Of a DNA stretch of 64,000 nt, positions 1 to 11,792 are shown piece by piece. The DNA is from Phymorhynchus buccinoides (taxonomy: Eukaryota; Mollusca; Gastropoda; Neogastropoda; Raphitomidae), in the NCBI GenBank assembly GCA_017654935.2, contig CM065690.1:39023742-39087741 (forward strand), given 5' to 3'. Both the position numbers and the translations under genes were made by a program. The notes under the pieces are model-generated. The model saw only the letters and a list, made by a program, of their open reading frames with translations, did no database searches and was not told the DNA's origin. Numbering within the stretch: position 1 is the stretch's first letter; each line of letters starts with the position of its first letter.

Positions 1-425
1 CTATCCATAAAGCTGCTCCATCTTACCTCTGCGACAATATTTCCATCTATACGCCTGACCCTCTTTCTCACCAGATCCCTAGGTATAAGCTTTCAACGGT
101 TGGTCGGCGCTCTTTAGCTGTCTCAGGACCGACCTCCTGGAACAAACTTCCTCTCTCCCTCTGTCAGCGACCGACCCTCTCTGCTTTCAAAGCTAACCTC
201 AAAACCCACCTGTTTCCCCGTCATTAAAGCTCCGCTCTCTTTCTCTTCTCTCTCTTGCCTTTAGGTCTGTTTCTCAGGGTGCTGTATTCCATTTATGTCA
301 TCCGTGTGTTCGCTTTGTATTGCGTTTTTGTTTGAATGCGCTATGAATGCTAACGTGTGTGTGCGCTTTGATTTGATTTCTATCAAGATTCAGCGCCGTA
401 TAAATACTGTATGTTGTTGTTGTTA
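1..425 (+). mobile_element. 3' end of a non-LTR retrotransposon (LINE)
   Basis: From base 3 an open frame runs to a TAA at 225-227. It has the usual C-terminal signature of LINE reverse transcriptase ORFs: RRSLAVSGPTSWNKLPLSL, then SAFKANLKTHLFPRH and stop. The following 200 bp reads as a 3' UTR and ends in CAGCGCCGTATAAATACTG followed by TGT/TTAT repeats, the same tail type seen at other LINE ends in the window. The element is cut by the window start. The clade is probably CR1/L2-like but is not resolved. Confidence 0.8.
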
Positions 426-445
426 TTGTGTGTGTGTGTGTGCAG

Positions 446-3400
446 CCTTGCCCTGTGCCAGTGGAGTGAGGTGTTCAGTGTGCTGCTGACCGCTGCCCTG
501 CTGACCACTTCAGTGGACATGAGCCTGACCAAGGTCCTGTCCACCTCCGCTGTGCTGGGCATCCCCCCTGGGATCCACTCCACCCTCGTGGTCAGTGCCT
601 TACTGGACCCACTGTGGACACTGAGGAAATGGGCTTCAGTTGGCTTCTTGAAGACAACCCATTCTCTTTGTGTTATGTTGCTGCTTTAATTCTCAAGTTA
701 CAGTGACAAATGTGATGTATATTTTGCCTGTTATAGTGCCCAAACTTCAGAAATAAAAATTAAGTGTTGGTGTGTGTGTGCGCATGTGTGTGTGTGCGCA
801 CATGCGTCTTGCAGTTGTATGGGGAGACAGGTACAGTGCTGCGCTGTGTTTCTATCAGCCTTTGTGTAGTTAGACACAATGACATGAATGATGATGATGG
901 TGTGTCAAATCAAGTCAAGTGTGTGTGTGTCTCTGTGTGTGTGTGTGTGTGTGCCTTGCAGATGTACGGGGAGATAGCCACAATGCTGCACTATGTGTTC
1001 GTGTCAGCTTTTGTGTAGTTAGACACGTCAGTCTTTGTGTAGTTAGACACAATGACATGAATGATGGTGTGTGTGTGTGTGTGTGCCTTGCAGATGTACT
1101 GGGAGATAGCCACAGTGCTGCACTATGTGTTCATCTCAGCCCTGGCCTGCCTCCTGCTCGCCTTGCTCTTCATCATCGTCAAAATGGAGCAGGTCACCCA
1201 AGCCGTGGAGAAAACCATCTGCGTCGGGTGAGATTTCACAAGATACATTGCTGTTATAATTTCCCTCAATTTTCCTTATTTAAAAATTGATCATGTGACT
1301 AGTAACTAATGAGGTCTAGTTTTTTTTAAATATTTGTACAATCCACCTTTTTCACTGTATAAAACCTACAGTATTTTAAAGATTATAAAGCATTACATTT
1401 ACAATGGAAATCTTGTAAGTCAAAAGTGAAAGGACTAAAATTTTATTTTGAGATGGCCAATATTTTGAGATGAAAAAAGTGTTGCCATAAGAAGGGTTGA
1501 ATTGAGGTCAAAGTTATTGTGAATTATCTGATTTTTTGATGTTGTGGTACCTGTTTTTGAGTTTGCTGGTTAGGAATCACATTCCATATTACTGATAAAT
1601 ATAAAATCGGAAAAATCCACAGACAAGCTGCATCAGTATATAAGCCGCATGGGCCAAAGTTAAGAGGGGAAAAAAGTAGCGGCTTATAGTCAGCATTTTA
1701 CGTTAGACATTGAAAGTTATGTTTTTACTGTTGGCAGTGCTGTGCTGGTGCTGTGCCTGCTGCTGGGTGTGCTGTGTGTGGACCTGATCAACTTTGAGCC
1801 CCTGCACACCATGTGGGACTACCCCGCCTGGCAGGTCATGCTGGCCACCACTACCACTGTCAGCCTCTGCCTCAAGGCTCTGGACATCAAAATGGTCAGT
1901 TCTCTGTGAAAGGAAAATAATTGATAATGATAATTAGACCTGATCAACTTTGAGCCCCTGCACACCGTTTGGGACTACTCCGCCTGGCAGGTCCTGCTGG
2001 CCACCACTGCCACTGTCAGCCTCTGCCTCAAGGCTCTGGGCATCAAAATGGTCAGTTCTCTGTGAAAGGAAAATAATTGATAATAATTATCAGACCTGAT
2101 CGACTTTGAGCCCCTGCACCCAAGAGATGCCTACTGTACATCCATATTTGTCCTGGACAATAAGAAAATCAGTTGGGGTGGGCATGACTGCTGGCTGGTC
2201 ATGCTGGCCAGTCAGCCTCTGCCTCAAGGCTCTGGCCATCAAAATGGTCAGTTCTCCGTGAAAAGGAAAATAATTGATAATGATAATGATAATTAGACCT
2301 GATCGACTTTGAGCCCCTGCACACCGTGTGGGACTACTCCGCCTGGCAGGTCCTGCTGGCCACCACTACCACTGTCAGCCTCTGCCTCAAGGCTCTGGAC
2401 ATCAAAATGGTCAGTTCTAATGCAAGCTGCTCAGTCGTTGCTTAGGGCTACACTTTACTTCAAGGGATCAGATTACTTTGTTTCAGGTGTGCATCTGTGT
2501 GGATTGTTTTTATATTTAGGTGTGTTAAATGTGATTTTGTGTGTTGGTGTGTGTGCTTGTGTCAGTGAGTGTTTGTGTCGGTGAGTGTGTGTGTGTTCTT
2601 ATGTCAGTGTGCTTGTGTCAATCAGTGTGTGTGTGCTTGTGTCAGTGTGTACGTGTGCATGTTTATATCAGTGTGTGTGTATGTGAAGGTTTATTCCATT
2701 TACTCTTTGTTCTACAGAGCACCCATCAGCTTCCACTGGTGAAGAAGGCCTACCAAGACGTGCCCCTCGTCCCCCTGGTCTCCAACGCCTTCACTGTGGG
2801 GGCCTTCCTGCTGGCTGGCACTCAGGGCCCCTTTGACCATCTGCTGCACGATTTGTGGGTGAGTGGGCAGCAGTCAATGGTAGGATGAACTGCTAAATGC
2901 TTTGTGAACTGTGGGGGGCCTTCCTGCTGGCTAGCACTCAGGGCCCCTTTGACCATCTGCTGCACGATTTGTGGGTGAGTGGGCAGCAGTCAATGGTAGC
3001 ACGAACTGCTAAATGCTTTGTGAACTGTCAAGTGTTGAGGCAGGGTAGTTGTGTAGATGAAACGCTCTGCTGAAGCATTAATCTGATTTCGAAGGAGGAT
3101 TAATTACTAAATGTTTTGTGAACTGTCAAGTTTGTAGGCGAGGGGAGTTGTGTAGACAAAATGTACTGCTGAAGTGTTTGATCTCAAATGTAGTGCCTCT
3201 GGGCAATGCCAGTTAAACTGTTTAAAGAGAGATAATGATTTGGGTTTAGGTTAGCAGTATTCCCTTTCCTTTTCTTTATTGATGAGAATGGAATTACATC
3301 AGTTGAGATTATGCCCAAAAATTTGTACTGCAAAGAAACTAAAAGAATGTTTTTGAATATTTGAAGCATTCTTAAACATGGTATGCTTCATAATAGAGAA

Positions 3401-4344
3401 TAAAATGACTTGAGAAAAATCTAAACTTAAAAACGGAAAGCTGTCAACAGTTTTGGGGCGTATCCGTTTATCAAGAAAGACAGAAACATATATATCTTTA
3501 TGATGCACCATATTTTACGGAGTATAAGGCGATACTTTTTTTTTCTGACTGAGACCCCTGCGCCTTATAATATGACTAATAATACAGTAAGAAACGATTA
3601 TAACAAAATCTGAATTTTAGTTAAACTTTATGTGTTATTATTGTGTTTTTTTGGCTATCTTTTTATTTTTCTCGTATGTAGTTGTCATTGTAGTTGATGT
3701 GATGCTGCTCTTAGAAGCATTGTTCTATGTTGAGTTTAATGTTACTTATTGCAGCTGTTTTCTGTCTGTTTATTCACAATGTGCATTCAAAAAACCCCAC
3801 ATCTCTAAACAATATGTGAAAACCCCCCACTTTATGTGTGTTTGTAGTATTATGTTGCACCTTGCAGTTGGTAAAATACGGCACCTTATTTTCTTCCCAT
3901 TCTGCGTTGTTTCAGTTCTGCTCTGCCTCCCTGTTCCTGGTGTGCCTGCAGCGTGACTCCCTCCTCCTCTCCTCCCTCTCCTCCTCCAACCGGGCCGCCC
4001 CCACCATCCTCACCACCGTAGGCGTGCTGACCCTCTCCACCATCGCCCACAGCGATCTCTGGGCGATGGAAGGTTTCTCCGGCGTGATAATCGGCGCCTT
4101 GGAAATTTTGGTGGCGTTGGCCACCTTGCCGGTGTATGCGGTGCTTTGGGGTCTGTTGTGGAGCGGCCAGCTGTGGTCTGAAAAAGCGGTGGTGTTCTGC
4201 ATGCCCCTCAATGCTTTGCTCCCCTTGGTGGGCTCTTCCTTCACGGCGTGGGTCCTGGGTCTGGTTGGGATGGTGTGTGGAGTGGCCATGATGACGTTCA
4301 GGCTCCCCCTGCTGCCGAAAAGCTTTGAGGCCATCCAGAGATGA
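446..4344 (+). CDS. Polytopic membrane protein, 3' half (unrecognised family)
   Basis: Five exons join in phase with GT-AG borders: 446-590, 1094-1227, 1738-1894, 2718-2858 and 3916-4344 (stop TGA at 4342). They give about 334 residues with at least seven strongly hydrophobic stretches, for example [31 protein letters not shown] and the last exon's [20 protein letters not shown]. No catalytic motif or known signature is visible and I do not recognise the family. The first visible exon starts in phase 2, so more exons lie upstream of the window. Exon edges are tandemly copied at four places. Composition resembles the gene at 22254-38233, so it may be a paralogue or even the other half of that gene. 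Confidence 0.7.
764..1093 (+). repeat. Decayed tandem copies of an exon 5' edge
   Basis: The acceptor and first ~50 bases of the exon at 1094 occur twice more upstream, each after a GT-rich tract and a CTTGCAG acceptor (about 807-860 and 954-1017). The upstream copies run into in-frame stops (TTTGTGTAG), whereas the copy at 1094 continues into a good membrane helix and a GTGAGA donor. The spacers (GACATGAATGATG plus GT repeats) are also repeated. Confidence 0.75.
1781..2415 (+). repeat. Four tandem copies of an exon 3' edge plus donor
   Basis: Units starting GACCTGATC at 1781, 1937, 2093 and 2296 (spacing 156, 156 and 203 bp) repeat the last ~114 bases of the exon ending at 1894, its GTCAGT donor and ~40 bases of intron. 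Copies 2 and 4 keep the reading frame (coding for [13 protein letters not shown] and similar). Copy 3 is diverged and carries an unrelated stretch. None of copies 2-4 has an obvious pyrimidine-rich acceptor. Confidence 0.85.
2797..3010 (+). repeat. Tandem copy of a second exon 3' edge plus donor
   Basis: About 85 bases covering the end of the exon at 2718-2858, its GTGAGT donor and following intron are copied once at roughly 2924-3000, a period of about 126 bp. The intron flank AACTGCTAAATGCTTTGTGA is repeated too, and a weaker third remnant of that flank lies near 3100. Confidence 0.85.
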
Positions 4345-4569
4345 TAGTGGTGGTTGGCCATGATGATGTTCAGGCTCCCCCTGCTGCCGAAAAGCTTTGA
4401 GGCCAACCAGAGATGATAGTGTGTGGAGTGGCCATGATGATGTTCAGGCTCCCCCTGCTGCCGAAAAGCTTTGAGGCCAACCAGAGATGATAGTGTGTGG
4501 AGTGGCCATGGTGATGTTCAGGGTCCCCCTGCTGACGAAAAGTTTTTGAGGCCATCCAGAGATGATAGT
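4272..4569 (+). repeat. Terminal-exon tail in four tandem copies
   Basis: A unit of about 74 bp (core GTTCAGGCTCCCCCTGCTGC to GATGATAG) is present four times. The first copy carries the true last codons and the TGA at 4342-4344, and the other three lie in the 3' flank. Copies differ by small substitutions such as CCATCCAG against CCAACCAG. Confidence 0.85.
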
Positions 4570-5423
4570 GGTGGTTGATTGTGTTTAGGTGAACAGTTGT
4601 TTGGGTTGAAGGGTGTAAGTGTTGGTGTGTGTGTGTGGTGTGTCTTGGTGTGTGTGTGAGAGAGAGGGAATGATCAAAGATCGATCAGAAAATAAGTTGT
4701 TTCAGTCAGCTTGTATGTGTTTTAAGTGTGTGTGTGTGTTTCTTTGAGTGTTTGTGTGATATGTATGTTTGTGTGTGTATTAAAAGTCTGAATGTAAGAA
4801 TGTTAGTAGCAGATATTAAAAATGTACATTTTTTGTTGTTGGCTGACATGCCTTGTTGTTTTGATGACAATGTGGAAGGTCTTTATAAATTAAAACAAAT
4901 CCTTAAGCATTTGATGGTTGTTTTTTTAAGGAAAGGGTTTGGTCCAAAGCAACACCTAGATTGCGGACAGATGTTGATGGCTTGATCTCAGTGCCATCAA
5001 TGTCGACAGAACCTGGGAGAACCGGAGTTTTAATTGTGTGGTTAGAGGCAACAAGAATCTGTCTTGTCAGCATTTAGTTTCAGTTTGTTATAGAGCATCA
5101 ATGTTTTAACAGCAGAAATGCACAACTTAGAAGAAATCATTTGATCTGACTCAGGTGGGCAGAAATATAAAACAAAGACACTTAAAGCTTACGCAAAGAC
5201 AGGGCACTTGACTTCCAACTTGAAGCCACATTTCACAAGCCGTTCCTATCACTCACCCTTTAGCACGCCAAGCATGGGGAGTTGGCAGGTTCAGCGGGGC
5301 AATCAAACAGCTACCACTCACCCTTTACCACTCGCGCATGTTTGTGTGTGAGAGAGAGAGTATGTTATGGCAGTGTTATGCACAGTTCATTTATATTGTA
5401 TAAGTGGGTTTAAATTTCAGAGC

Positions 5424-5454
<31 letters not shown>

Positions 5455-7396
5455 TTTCATTTTACGAGTAAGATCTGAGTGTCTCAGAGTTTTTATTATT
5501 CATTGTTTGGTGTAACATGCTGTTTATACAGATTGTTTGATGTTTTTAATCTGTGTGGATTTAAAAATTTTTTATTTTAAATTATTTTACTGCTAAGTAT
5601 AATTAGTATGTACCTGAATAATTTGTGTATTTATTTGTCCCTAATATTTTTGTGATGCCTTTGTAAAGCTCGATGAGCCCACTATGGGGTATCGCGCTAT
5701 ATAAATATTCGTTATTATTATTATTATATTAGCTTGCCTAAGTCTAGGGAGGAGTGGCAGGTAACATCTGGCTTCACACACACTACTACTGTCGGTAGTA
5801 TAAGCGGTCAGGCTGTGATCAGTCTTTGCATAAGCTCCAAGTGTCTTTGGTTACAATTAGCCGTCAGAGCCTTGATGGTGATAGGATATTTGGGAAAAAC
5901 ATGATTGTGAACTGCTTCATGCGATGTAATTTTTGTTAACTGTTTGATATGCTTGTGAACTGTTTTGATTTGATGTAATATTTGTGAGGTGTTTTGATTT
6001 GATGTAATATTTGTGAGGTGTTTTGATTTGATGTAATATTTGTGAAGTGTTTTGATTTGATGTAATATTTGTGAAGTGTTTTGATTTGATGTAATATTTG
6101 TGAAGTGTTTGTGAGCTGTTTGGTGCAATCTAGCTTTTGATGGGCCATTTGATTTGATCTAGTCTGAATTGTTTGATGTGATGTCATGTTTGTGAATCAT
6201 AGAATTTGATCTGTGTCGTAATGTTTGAGAATTGTTGGATGTGGTTGATTATGATAATTTCAGTGCTTATTGTTACATTTTGTTCTGTGCCTCACTGAAG
6301 CAAAAGTCAAATGCAGTTTAATTGTGTCACAGATATTAATGTAAATTGTTTTCCAGGTCTTTGGCTACTGCTGTGTGTTGTGTTAAAAACAAATGCATGA
6401 ATTATGCAGAATGTGACCTTTTGATGTTCTGCTTCTCAAACCTTCTTTTTTTTTAAATCAAGAAATTCACTTGGTAATGAATGGTTTGATCTCGAACAGT
6501 GTCATGATTGTTGTAAATTTTAAAAAATTGCATTGTACTCGTCAGTCATTGAACATTTACATGGGTATTTGAGGTTTCATCAGCCATTAGTTGCAATTTC
6601 ATTTTTGTTTAAAAACTATAATTCGTTCTTTATTCAATCATCATTATTGTGACTCTTCGATAGTTAAGTAAAGAGAGAGAATGTGCATTAATTTCAAGGA
6701 AACCACATGAATGTGTGGTTTTTGGTTTTGGTTTTTGTTTTAATGAAAGTTTTGCAGTCTGCTAGGTCATTGCCTAACTTTATAGTTTTCAAGGTTATCT
6801 TTTGCACTCTCCTAGGTTAGAAAATATGTTATTCATCTTCAGTAGCTGCGAGAGCTTCAGTTCTTGTTTGAAGTTTAATGCCATTGCGGGGAATGATATT
6901 TTGTTAGAAAGTTTGGCCATCTTTCCTCTTCTCCTTTAGCTCCCCTTCCTGTCCACGGAGTTGTGTCCAAATTGCTGTCTGTGCCAGGTGGCCAGGTGTT
7001 ATCTAAAACGAGTTTCTGATGTGCACTCATATTTTGTTTCACATGTGCAATTTTTTAATGTGTGTTTTTCCTCTGTGTGTGTATATGTGTGTGTGATAAA
7101 CGACCCACTACGCAGCTTCCTGTGATACAAAGTCTGTATTGAGAAGTCAGTGGAAATTATGTTGTAGACTGTGAAGGGCATTGCCGTCTAGGTGAACAAA
7201 GACAGTTATAAACAGGTCAGTATACCTAAAACATGTGTAAACCTGTTGTCACCTGAAGTGGGCATTATAGAAAAAAAAAGAAATTAACTCCAGAGATCTG
7301 AACATAATCTTATCTTACTTTAATGTCATTGGATTATAGGGATATTAGCATTTTTATTTTGTTTGTATTCTTTTTTTTTCACAATGATGAATATTT
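4570..7396. other. Non-coding stretch with simple repeats
   Basis: No coding exon recognised. It holds GT and CT microsatellites (4620-4760, 5425-5450), a LINE-type 3' tail at about 5664-5730 (GGGGTATCGCGCTATATAAA followed by TTA repeats) and the 29-bp minisatellite listed separately. Confidence 0.5.
5962..6106 (+). repeat. 29-bp minisatellite, five copies
   Basis: Unit GTTTTGATTTGATGTAATAT plus TTGTGAGGT, five near-identical copies in 145 bp; the later copies have GAAGT in place of GAGGT. Degenerate relatives of the unit extend on both sides (5930-6230). Confidence 0.85.
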
Positions 7397-7628
7397 TTAA
7401 AGACCCACCAGATCCATGAGAGAAAATCACAGGTTTCATGTGTTTCCCTCTCTTGCTGGTAAGAAATCTTATTTTGACCAGGTTTGATCCCATACAAATG
7501 CCCCCAAATTGAAAACGAGACTGACTTTAAACAGCAGCCTCGATTTGAAGTTGGGGGCATTTGTATATGAGTCACACCTACCCGGAAAAACCAAGGGACT
7601 TAATCTTGCTGGGTCAGTGGGTCTTTAA
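7397..7628. mobile_element. TTAA-flanked MITE, AGACCCACC family
   Basis: TTAA + AGACCCACCAG at the left and CAGTGGGTCT + TTAA at the right form short inverted ends with TTAA duplications. The interior shares TGCTGGTAAGAAATCTTA-like sequence with the element at 31546-31701. The only ORF inside is short and not protein-like. Confidence 0.7.
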
Positions 7629-9065
7629 AGTTTTTGTTTTTTTCTCGTTGTAAACACTTACTGATGTTGATTTAAGAGTTTTCTAGAGCTGCTGCTACGT
7701 TGATTGATACCTAATACTTGTTTATTGTTTTTCATCTTTTGCTGAAATGCATACCTGATTTGTACATGGCAGCACTTATCTTTTAAGCTTCAATGCTGCA
7801 ATCTTTGTTTCAGTATCAAGAAGAAAATCAGTGTCCAGTTTGCCAAAAACAAAATGTTGATTTGTCTTTTATCACTCCATTAGTACATTGCTTTCTTTTT
7901 CAGTGGTACAATATTTAAATCATTGTTTTCTCTTTGTTTTAGTCTTTCTGCATAATATCCCGAATACCATGGCACAGATTCATTTCATATTTTCATGGGT
8001 GCTCATGGGAAATTTCAAAACTCCTACAAGGGGGCGGCCCCGGCGGAGTGCAGGAGCAGCGCATACATCTACTGCTCTTTTTTCACCCCTCTAGACTAGT
8101 ACAAGTGCTACTTTCCTTTGAATACAGCAAATTTACAAGTTTGTGTGTGTGTGTAAGAAAATCGTTTCTCAAATTCTCATAATCTGGCGACGCCGGCTCA
8201 AAGCAATTTAAAAATCCTGCAATTCAGGACATCCTGCAAGAAAGAGCATCCATGTCTTTTGGGGGATAAATTATCACAAGCTGATGTATCCCGTTGCATG
8301 ATTATTGCGGCGGTGATACCCTTGTTACTGACAGTTTGCTACTGAAGATGGAAAACAATGGAAGTGCAGATTAATAAAATGGCTGAGATAACCAAGTATT
8401 TGTGGTGTTACTTTAATTCTGAAATCTTTTACATTCCTTCTGTATTTCAACTCTGTGTGCAAAATGGATAATTATGTCCACGATCAAAGATATTATTATC
8501 TTTGAGAGCTTTTTTTTATGTGAATAAGTCATTTCTGTATTATGCATCTACATTATTAAGTATTATAATGCCTCTAAATAATAAAAGCTTTATTCTTTAG
8601 GCAACATACAAACAGATTTACACGTTTCACACAAACGAATGCCTATCACAATTTCAAAGAATCAGAAAATTTATTAACAGAAGATTCGACCAGCATGTAA
8701 AACATTCAAATCTTTCAAGTGAGACCGAAATAAAAACAAACAACCAATGTAAATAACAAATACTGGATTGGAAGTGAGATACCTTGACTTCACAGTTAGA
8801 AATAAAAGCGAGAGTAAACACACCTGGTGTACTTTTCCATGAGTTAAAATAAATATCTAGTTTAGTAACAGATATGTACAACAATGATAAAATAATAAAC
8901 CACTCTTGTCAAAATCATCAAGAGATTCAAATTACTGTGTTTTACGGACTATAAGGTGCACTGCACAGATTTTACTCAAAATTCAGATTTTGTTGTTGAA
9001 ATAATTATAAGGTTTTACGTCCTCCCGGCCTGGGCAGGCACATATGGGACATCACAGATTTTGTT
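7629..9065. other. Non-coding stretch, dispersed repeat remnants
   Basis: No gene recognised. Around 8150-8260 there is a reverse copy of a dispersed repeat related to 24450-24740 (CAATTCAGGACATCCTGCAA type). At 8938-8990 and 9011-9055 are fragments of two other families (TTTTACGGACTATAAGGTGC and TTTTACGTCCTCCCGGCCTG). Confidence 0.45.
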
Positions 9066-9438
9066 GAGAGGGTGACTGTAGCATTTGAGAGGGTGACTGT
9101 AGCATTTGAGAGGTTGACTGTAGCATTTGAGAGGGTGACTGTAGCATGTAAGACGGTGACTGTAGCATTTGAGAGGGTGACTGTAGCATTTGAGAGGGTG
9201 ACTGTAGCATTTGAGAGGGTGACTGTAGCATTTGAGAGGGTGACTGTAGCATTTGAGAGGGTGACTGTAGCATTTGAGAGGGTGACTGTAGCATGTAAGA
9301 CGGTGACTGTAGCATTTGAGAGGGTGACTGTAGCATTTGAGAGGGTGACTGTAGCATGTAAGACGGTGACTGTAGCATTTGAGAGGGTGACTGTAGCATT
9401 TGAGAGGGTGACTGTAGCATGTAAGACGGTGACTGTAG
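9066..9438 (+). repeat. 21-bp minisatellite, about 18 copies
   Basis: Unit GAGAGGGTGACTGTAGCATT plus T. A variant unit starting AAGACGG appears as units 5, 12, 15 and 18, giving an irregular higher-order pattern. As 21 is divisible by 3, frames stay open on both strands (heptad VTVAFER on +), but this is a repeat artefact rather than a gene. Confidence 0.95.
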
Positions 9439-11482
9439 GCCAACCAGTTCTCAGCTCAAAGAGCCAATGCCTCCTAGCTGGAGAGTCATAGTCATTCACC
9501 AAAGAGTACCGGTAAGCTGTACGATGATTTCCTATTAGTGTTCTGTATAGCTTCCACTTTCATTTTACTAGAATTGCCCCCAAGTTCAGACTAGTGCCAA
9601 CCAATGATAAAAGCCATATGCTTTTATTTATTTATATATATATATTAAAAACAAATAATCATTGTCTTTTTTTTTCCATTCAGTCTTGCTGTGCGTCTTT
9701 TTTTAACAGGTTTTCTTACAGGCTCTCGGGATAGGTCATGGATAAGAGATAAGGCAAAGGCAACATCAGATACTGTATAGTAATACGTTGACAAACTTAC
9801 AGAGACATAAAATGCTCAAAATAAAAGCGAAACACATCAAAAAGTGGATTCATATGGACTGCGAGGATTAAAAATGCCAACTTCTGGTAGATTATATACA
9901 CTGACCATGTGAAATAAACATAATATACAGCAATGGTCAACCTATGGCGATATTTTTCATGCCAGAGGGCAGTCAATGCATTAGGGGCTTATCACGCGAT
10001 TTTCTTACTTGGGCGTAGTGAGAGAGAGAGAGATGGTAGGACTACTCACTGTCTCTCTCTCTTTCTTTATCCCCAACTAATAATATAGAGAGGATTAGCC
10101 CCACACGAGTGTCATGCCCTCTGGCGTGAGAAAAATCGCACTAAGTCTCTCATTCAATTGTCAAATCTCAGTAAAATAAAGTATGATTCTGTTGAATCAG
10201 AACAAGAATCTTTTGAAGCAGGAGAGGAAAAAAGTAGAAAAAGTGCGATAAACTGGCCATGAAAATTGAAATTGAAATTAAGTCAATCCACATCATGCTT
10301 GTTTAATTGAACAAATTACACATTTCTTTTTTGTTTCAAAATAGTTTGATAACTTATCACAAAACTGGGACATTTTAGAACTATACAAAAACTTACCTCT
10401 GATGTGGAGGGAGGACTTTTCAACACCTCTATCGTTATTAAACTACATGGTTTTTTTCAGAATTTGCTACAAGCATCGAGTTTTCCCTTAAATGTACATT
10501 ACGTATTATGGTGTGTTTTAAACAATTGTTTCCCCCCCCGAGGGGATAATGGGTGGGTGGGGTGGGGGGGTCTTTTGTTTAAATAGTTCCCCCACCTTCT
10601 GGAAGTTCTGTGCTTGTAACTTCCTCTCAAATGTCACTCTCTTTGACTCTGCCTTTTCCCTTTGCTTAATGTCATCTACTATTTTTCTGCCTTACCGGTC
10701 CGTTCTCCTGCCTTTTTTCATGAAACACTTTCAAAAACATTTCATCCAGCCAAAGTCGGACTTGTTGGGCCTAACTATTTCTTAGTTAGGCGCATAACAG
10801 CAGCATGACGCATCTATGCTCATAATTGACAGGAAACTGTCTGAGCGATCGAAGAAGAAGAAGAAGAGAAACAATTGTTTTTGTGTCCCCTGCAGACTTT
10901 TCAGAGATGTAAGTTCTGAAGTCGTACCCACCGCAAAAACCAACCAGCCAACATTGTACATCAGTCAGATCCATACAAATACCACAACCAAAATGTACAG
11001 AATACAGATACAGAATATAAGTATTTAATACTTATATTCTGTATCCATTTCATTCATTGCACAGTGAATCAAAGCTCTTTACAATTCCAGACTGTTAAAA
11101 ATACAGACTGGAGTAAATATGTTATCATAGTGAATCCAACCTACACAGCAATCACCTTATGACCATTTATAACAAAAAATGATTTATACCCAACAGTAAA
11201 TTATGCATACGAGTAATCAACATGCTTTTTCTGCCTTACATGTAATATTCAACAAAATACAGCTGCATTTACAATAAAGTCAGATCATAAGGCTGAAAGA
11301 TCTAAACGTTTGTGGGGCGGGTGTAGCATTTGTTTGATCACATAACACTGAAGGAGTGAGTGCGTACATACATAGGTCTCACAATTCCCAAAATATTGTC
11401 CCCATCTTCCATAAAATTCTACATCCCGATAATCTATCCAGAAAATAGCACAAAATAGCTCACAACCTGTGTCTTCAACAGA
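9439..11482. other. Non-coding stretch with a foldback element
   Basis: No gene recognised. At 9951-10139 CGATATTTTTCATGCCAGAG is mirrored by CTCTGGCGTGAGAAAAATCG, a foldback of about 190 bp. The interval 10532-10866 is a GAA-tailed SINE-like copy listed separately. Confidence 0.55.
10532..10866 (+). mobile_element. SINE-like repeat with GAA tail, copy 1
   Basis: This family has a head with TAGTTCCCCCACCTTCTGGA, a middle with TTGACTCTGCCTTTTCCCTT and a 3' part with AAGTCGGACTTGTTGGGCCT followed by AGTTAGGCGCATAACAGCAG, ending in (GAA)n. Further copies lie at 29690-30024 (+), 48762-49075 (-), 50283-50498 (+), 51276-51800 (+, interrupted) and 63655-63965 (-). No tRNA boxes were recognised, so its class is uncertain. 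Confidence 0.7.
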
Positions 11483-11616
11483 GGCTCAGAGGGCTACTAC
11501 TACGTTTCATTCCTGCCTCTGGACACTGACTGGCTGGCTGTAGGCTATTTTGGGACCTTAAAATTATATTTTCGCTATTATGAGTGTGCCTGGCTTCACA
11601 AAACAAGCATTTATTT
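11483..11616 (+). repeat. 134-bp direct repeat, copy A
   Basis: It starts GGCTCAGAGGGCTACTACTA and ends AAACAAGCATTTATTT. It appears identical, or nearly so, to 12458-12591. Copy A ends next to the MITE at 11618, and copy B lies inside a TTAA-bounded unit. Confidence 0.9.
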
Positions 11617-11617
11617 A

Positions 11618-11792
11618 CAGTGGAACCTCGCTTATAAGACCTTCAAAAATCATCCAAAATGAGGTCTTATAAGGTAGGGGTCTTAAGGGAGGTAATTTGA
11701 ATATTTACAAAGAAGGGTAATGTCTCAGAGAAGTAGGTCTTATGTGGGAGGGAGTCTTATAATGGGAGGTCTTATAAGGGAGGTTCCACTTA
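11618..11792. mobile_element. Tigger/mariner-like MITE (CAGTGGAACCTC ends)
   Basis: Inverted ends CAGTGGAACCTCGCTTATAA and TTATAAGGGAGGTTCCACT with TA-like flanks. The interior repeats GGTCTTATAAG-type text. Relatives in the window lie at 15348-16710, 37865-38108, 43681-44290 and 48577-48756. The CAGT-GAACCTC terminus with TA duplication is typical of pogo/Tigger-type elements; no transposase is present. Confidence 0.75.

Noticed and set aside
9066..9438. CRISPR-like array
   Set aside because: Units are contiguous with no unique spacers, and the genome is eukaryotic.
9005..9502. Long open frames on both strands over the 21-bp array, such as a 165-codon - strand frame
   Set aside because: The frames stay open only because the unit is a multiple of three. 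No start context, domain or splice signal supports a gene.
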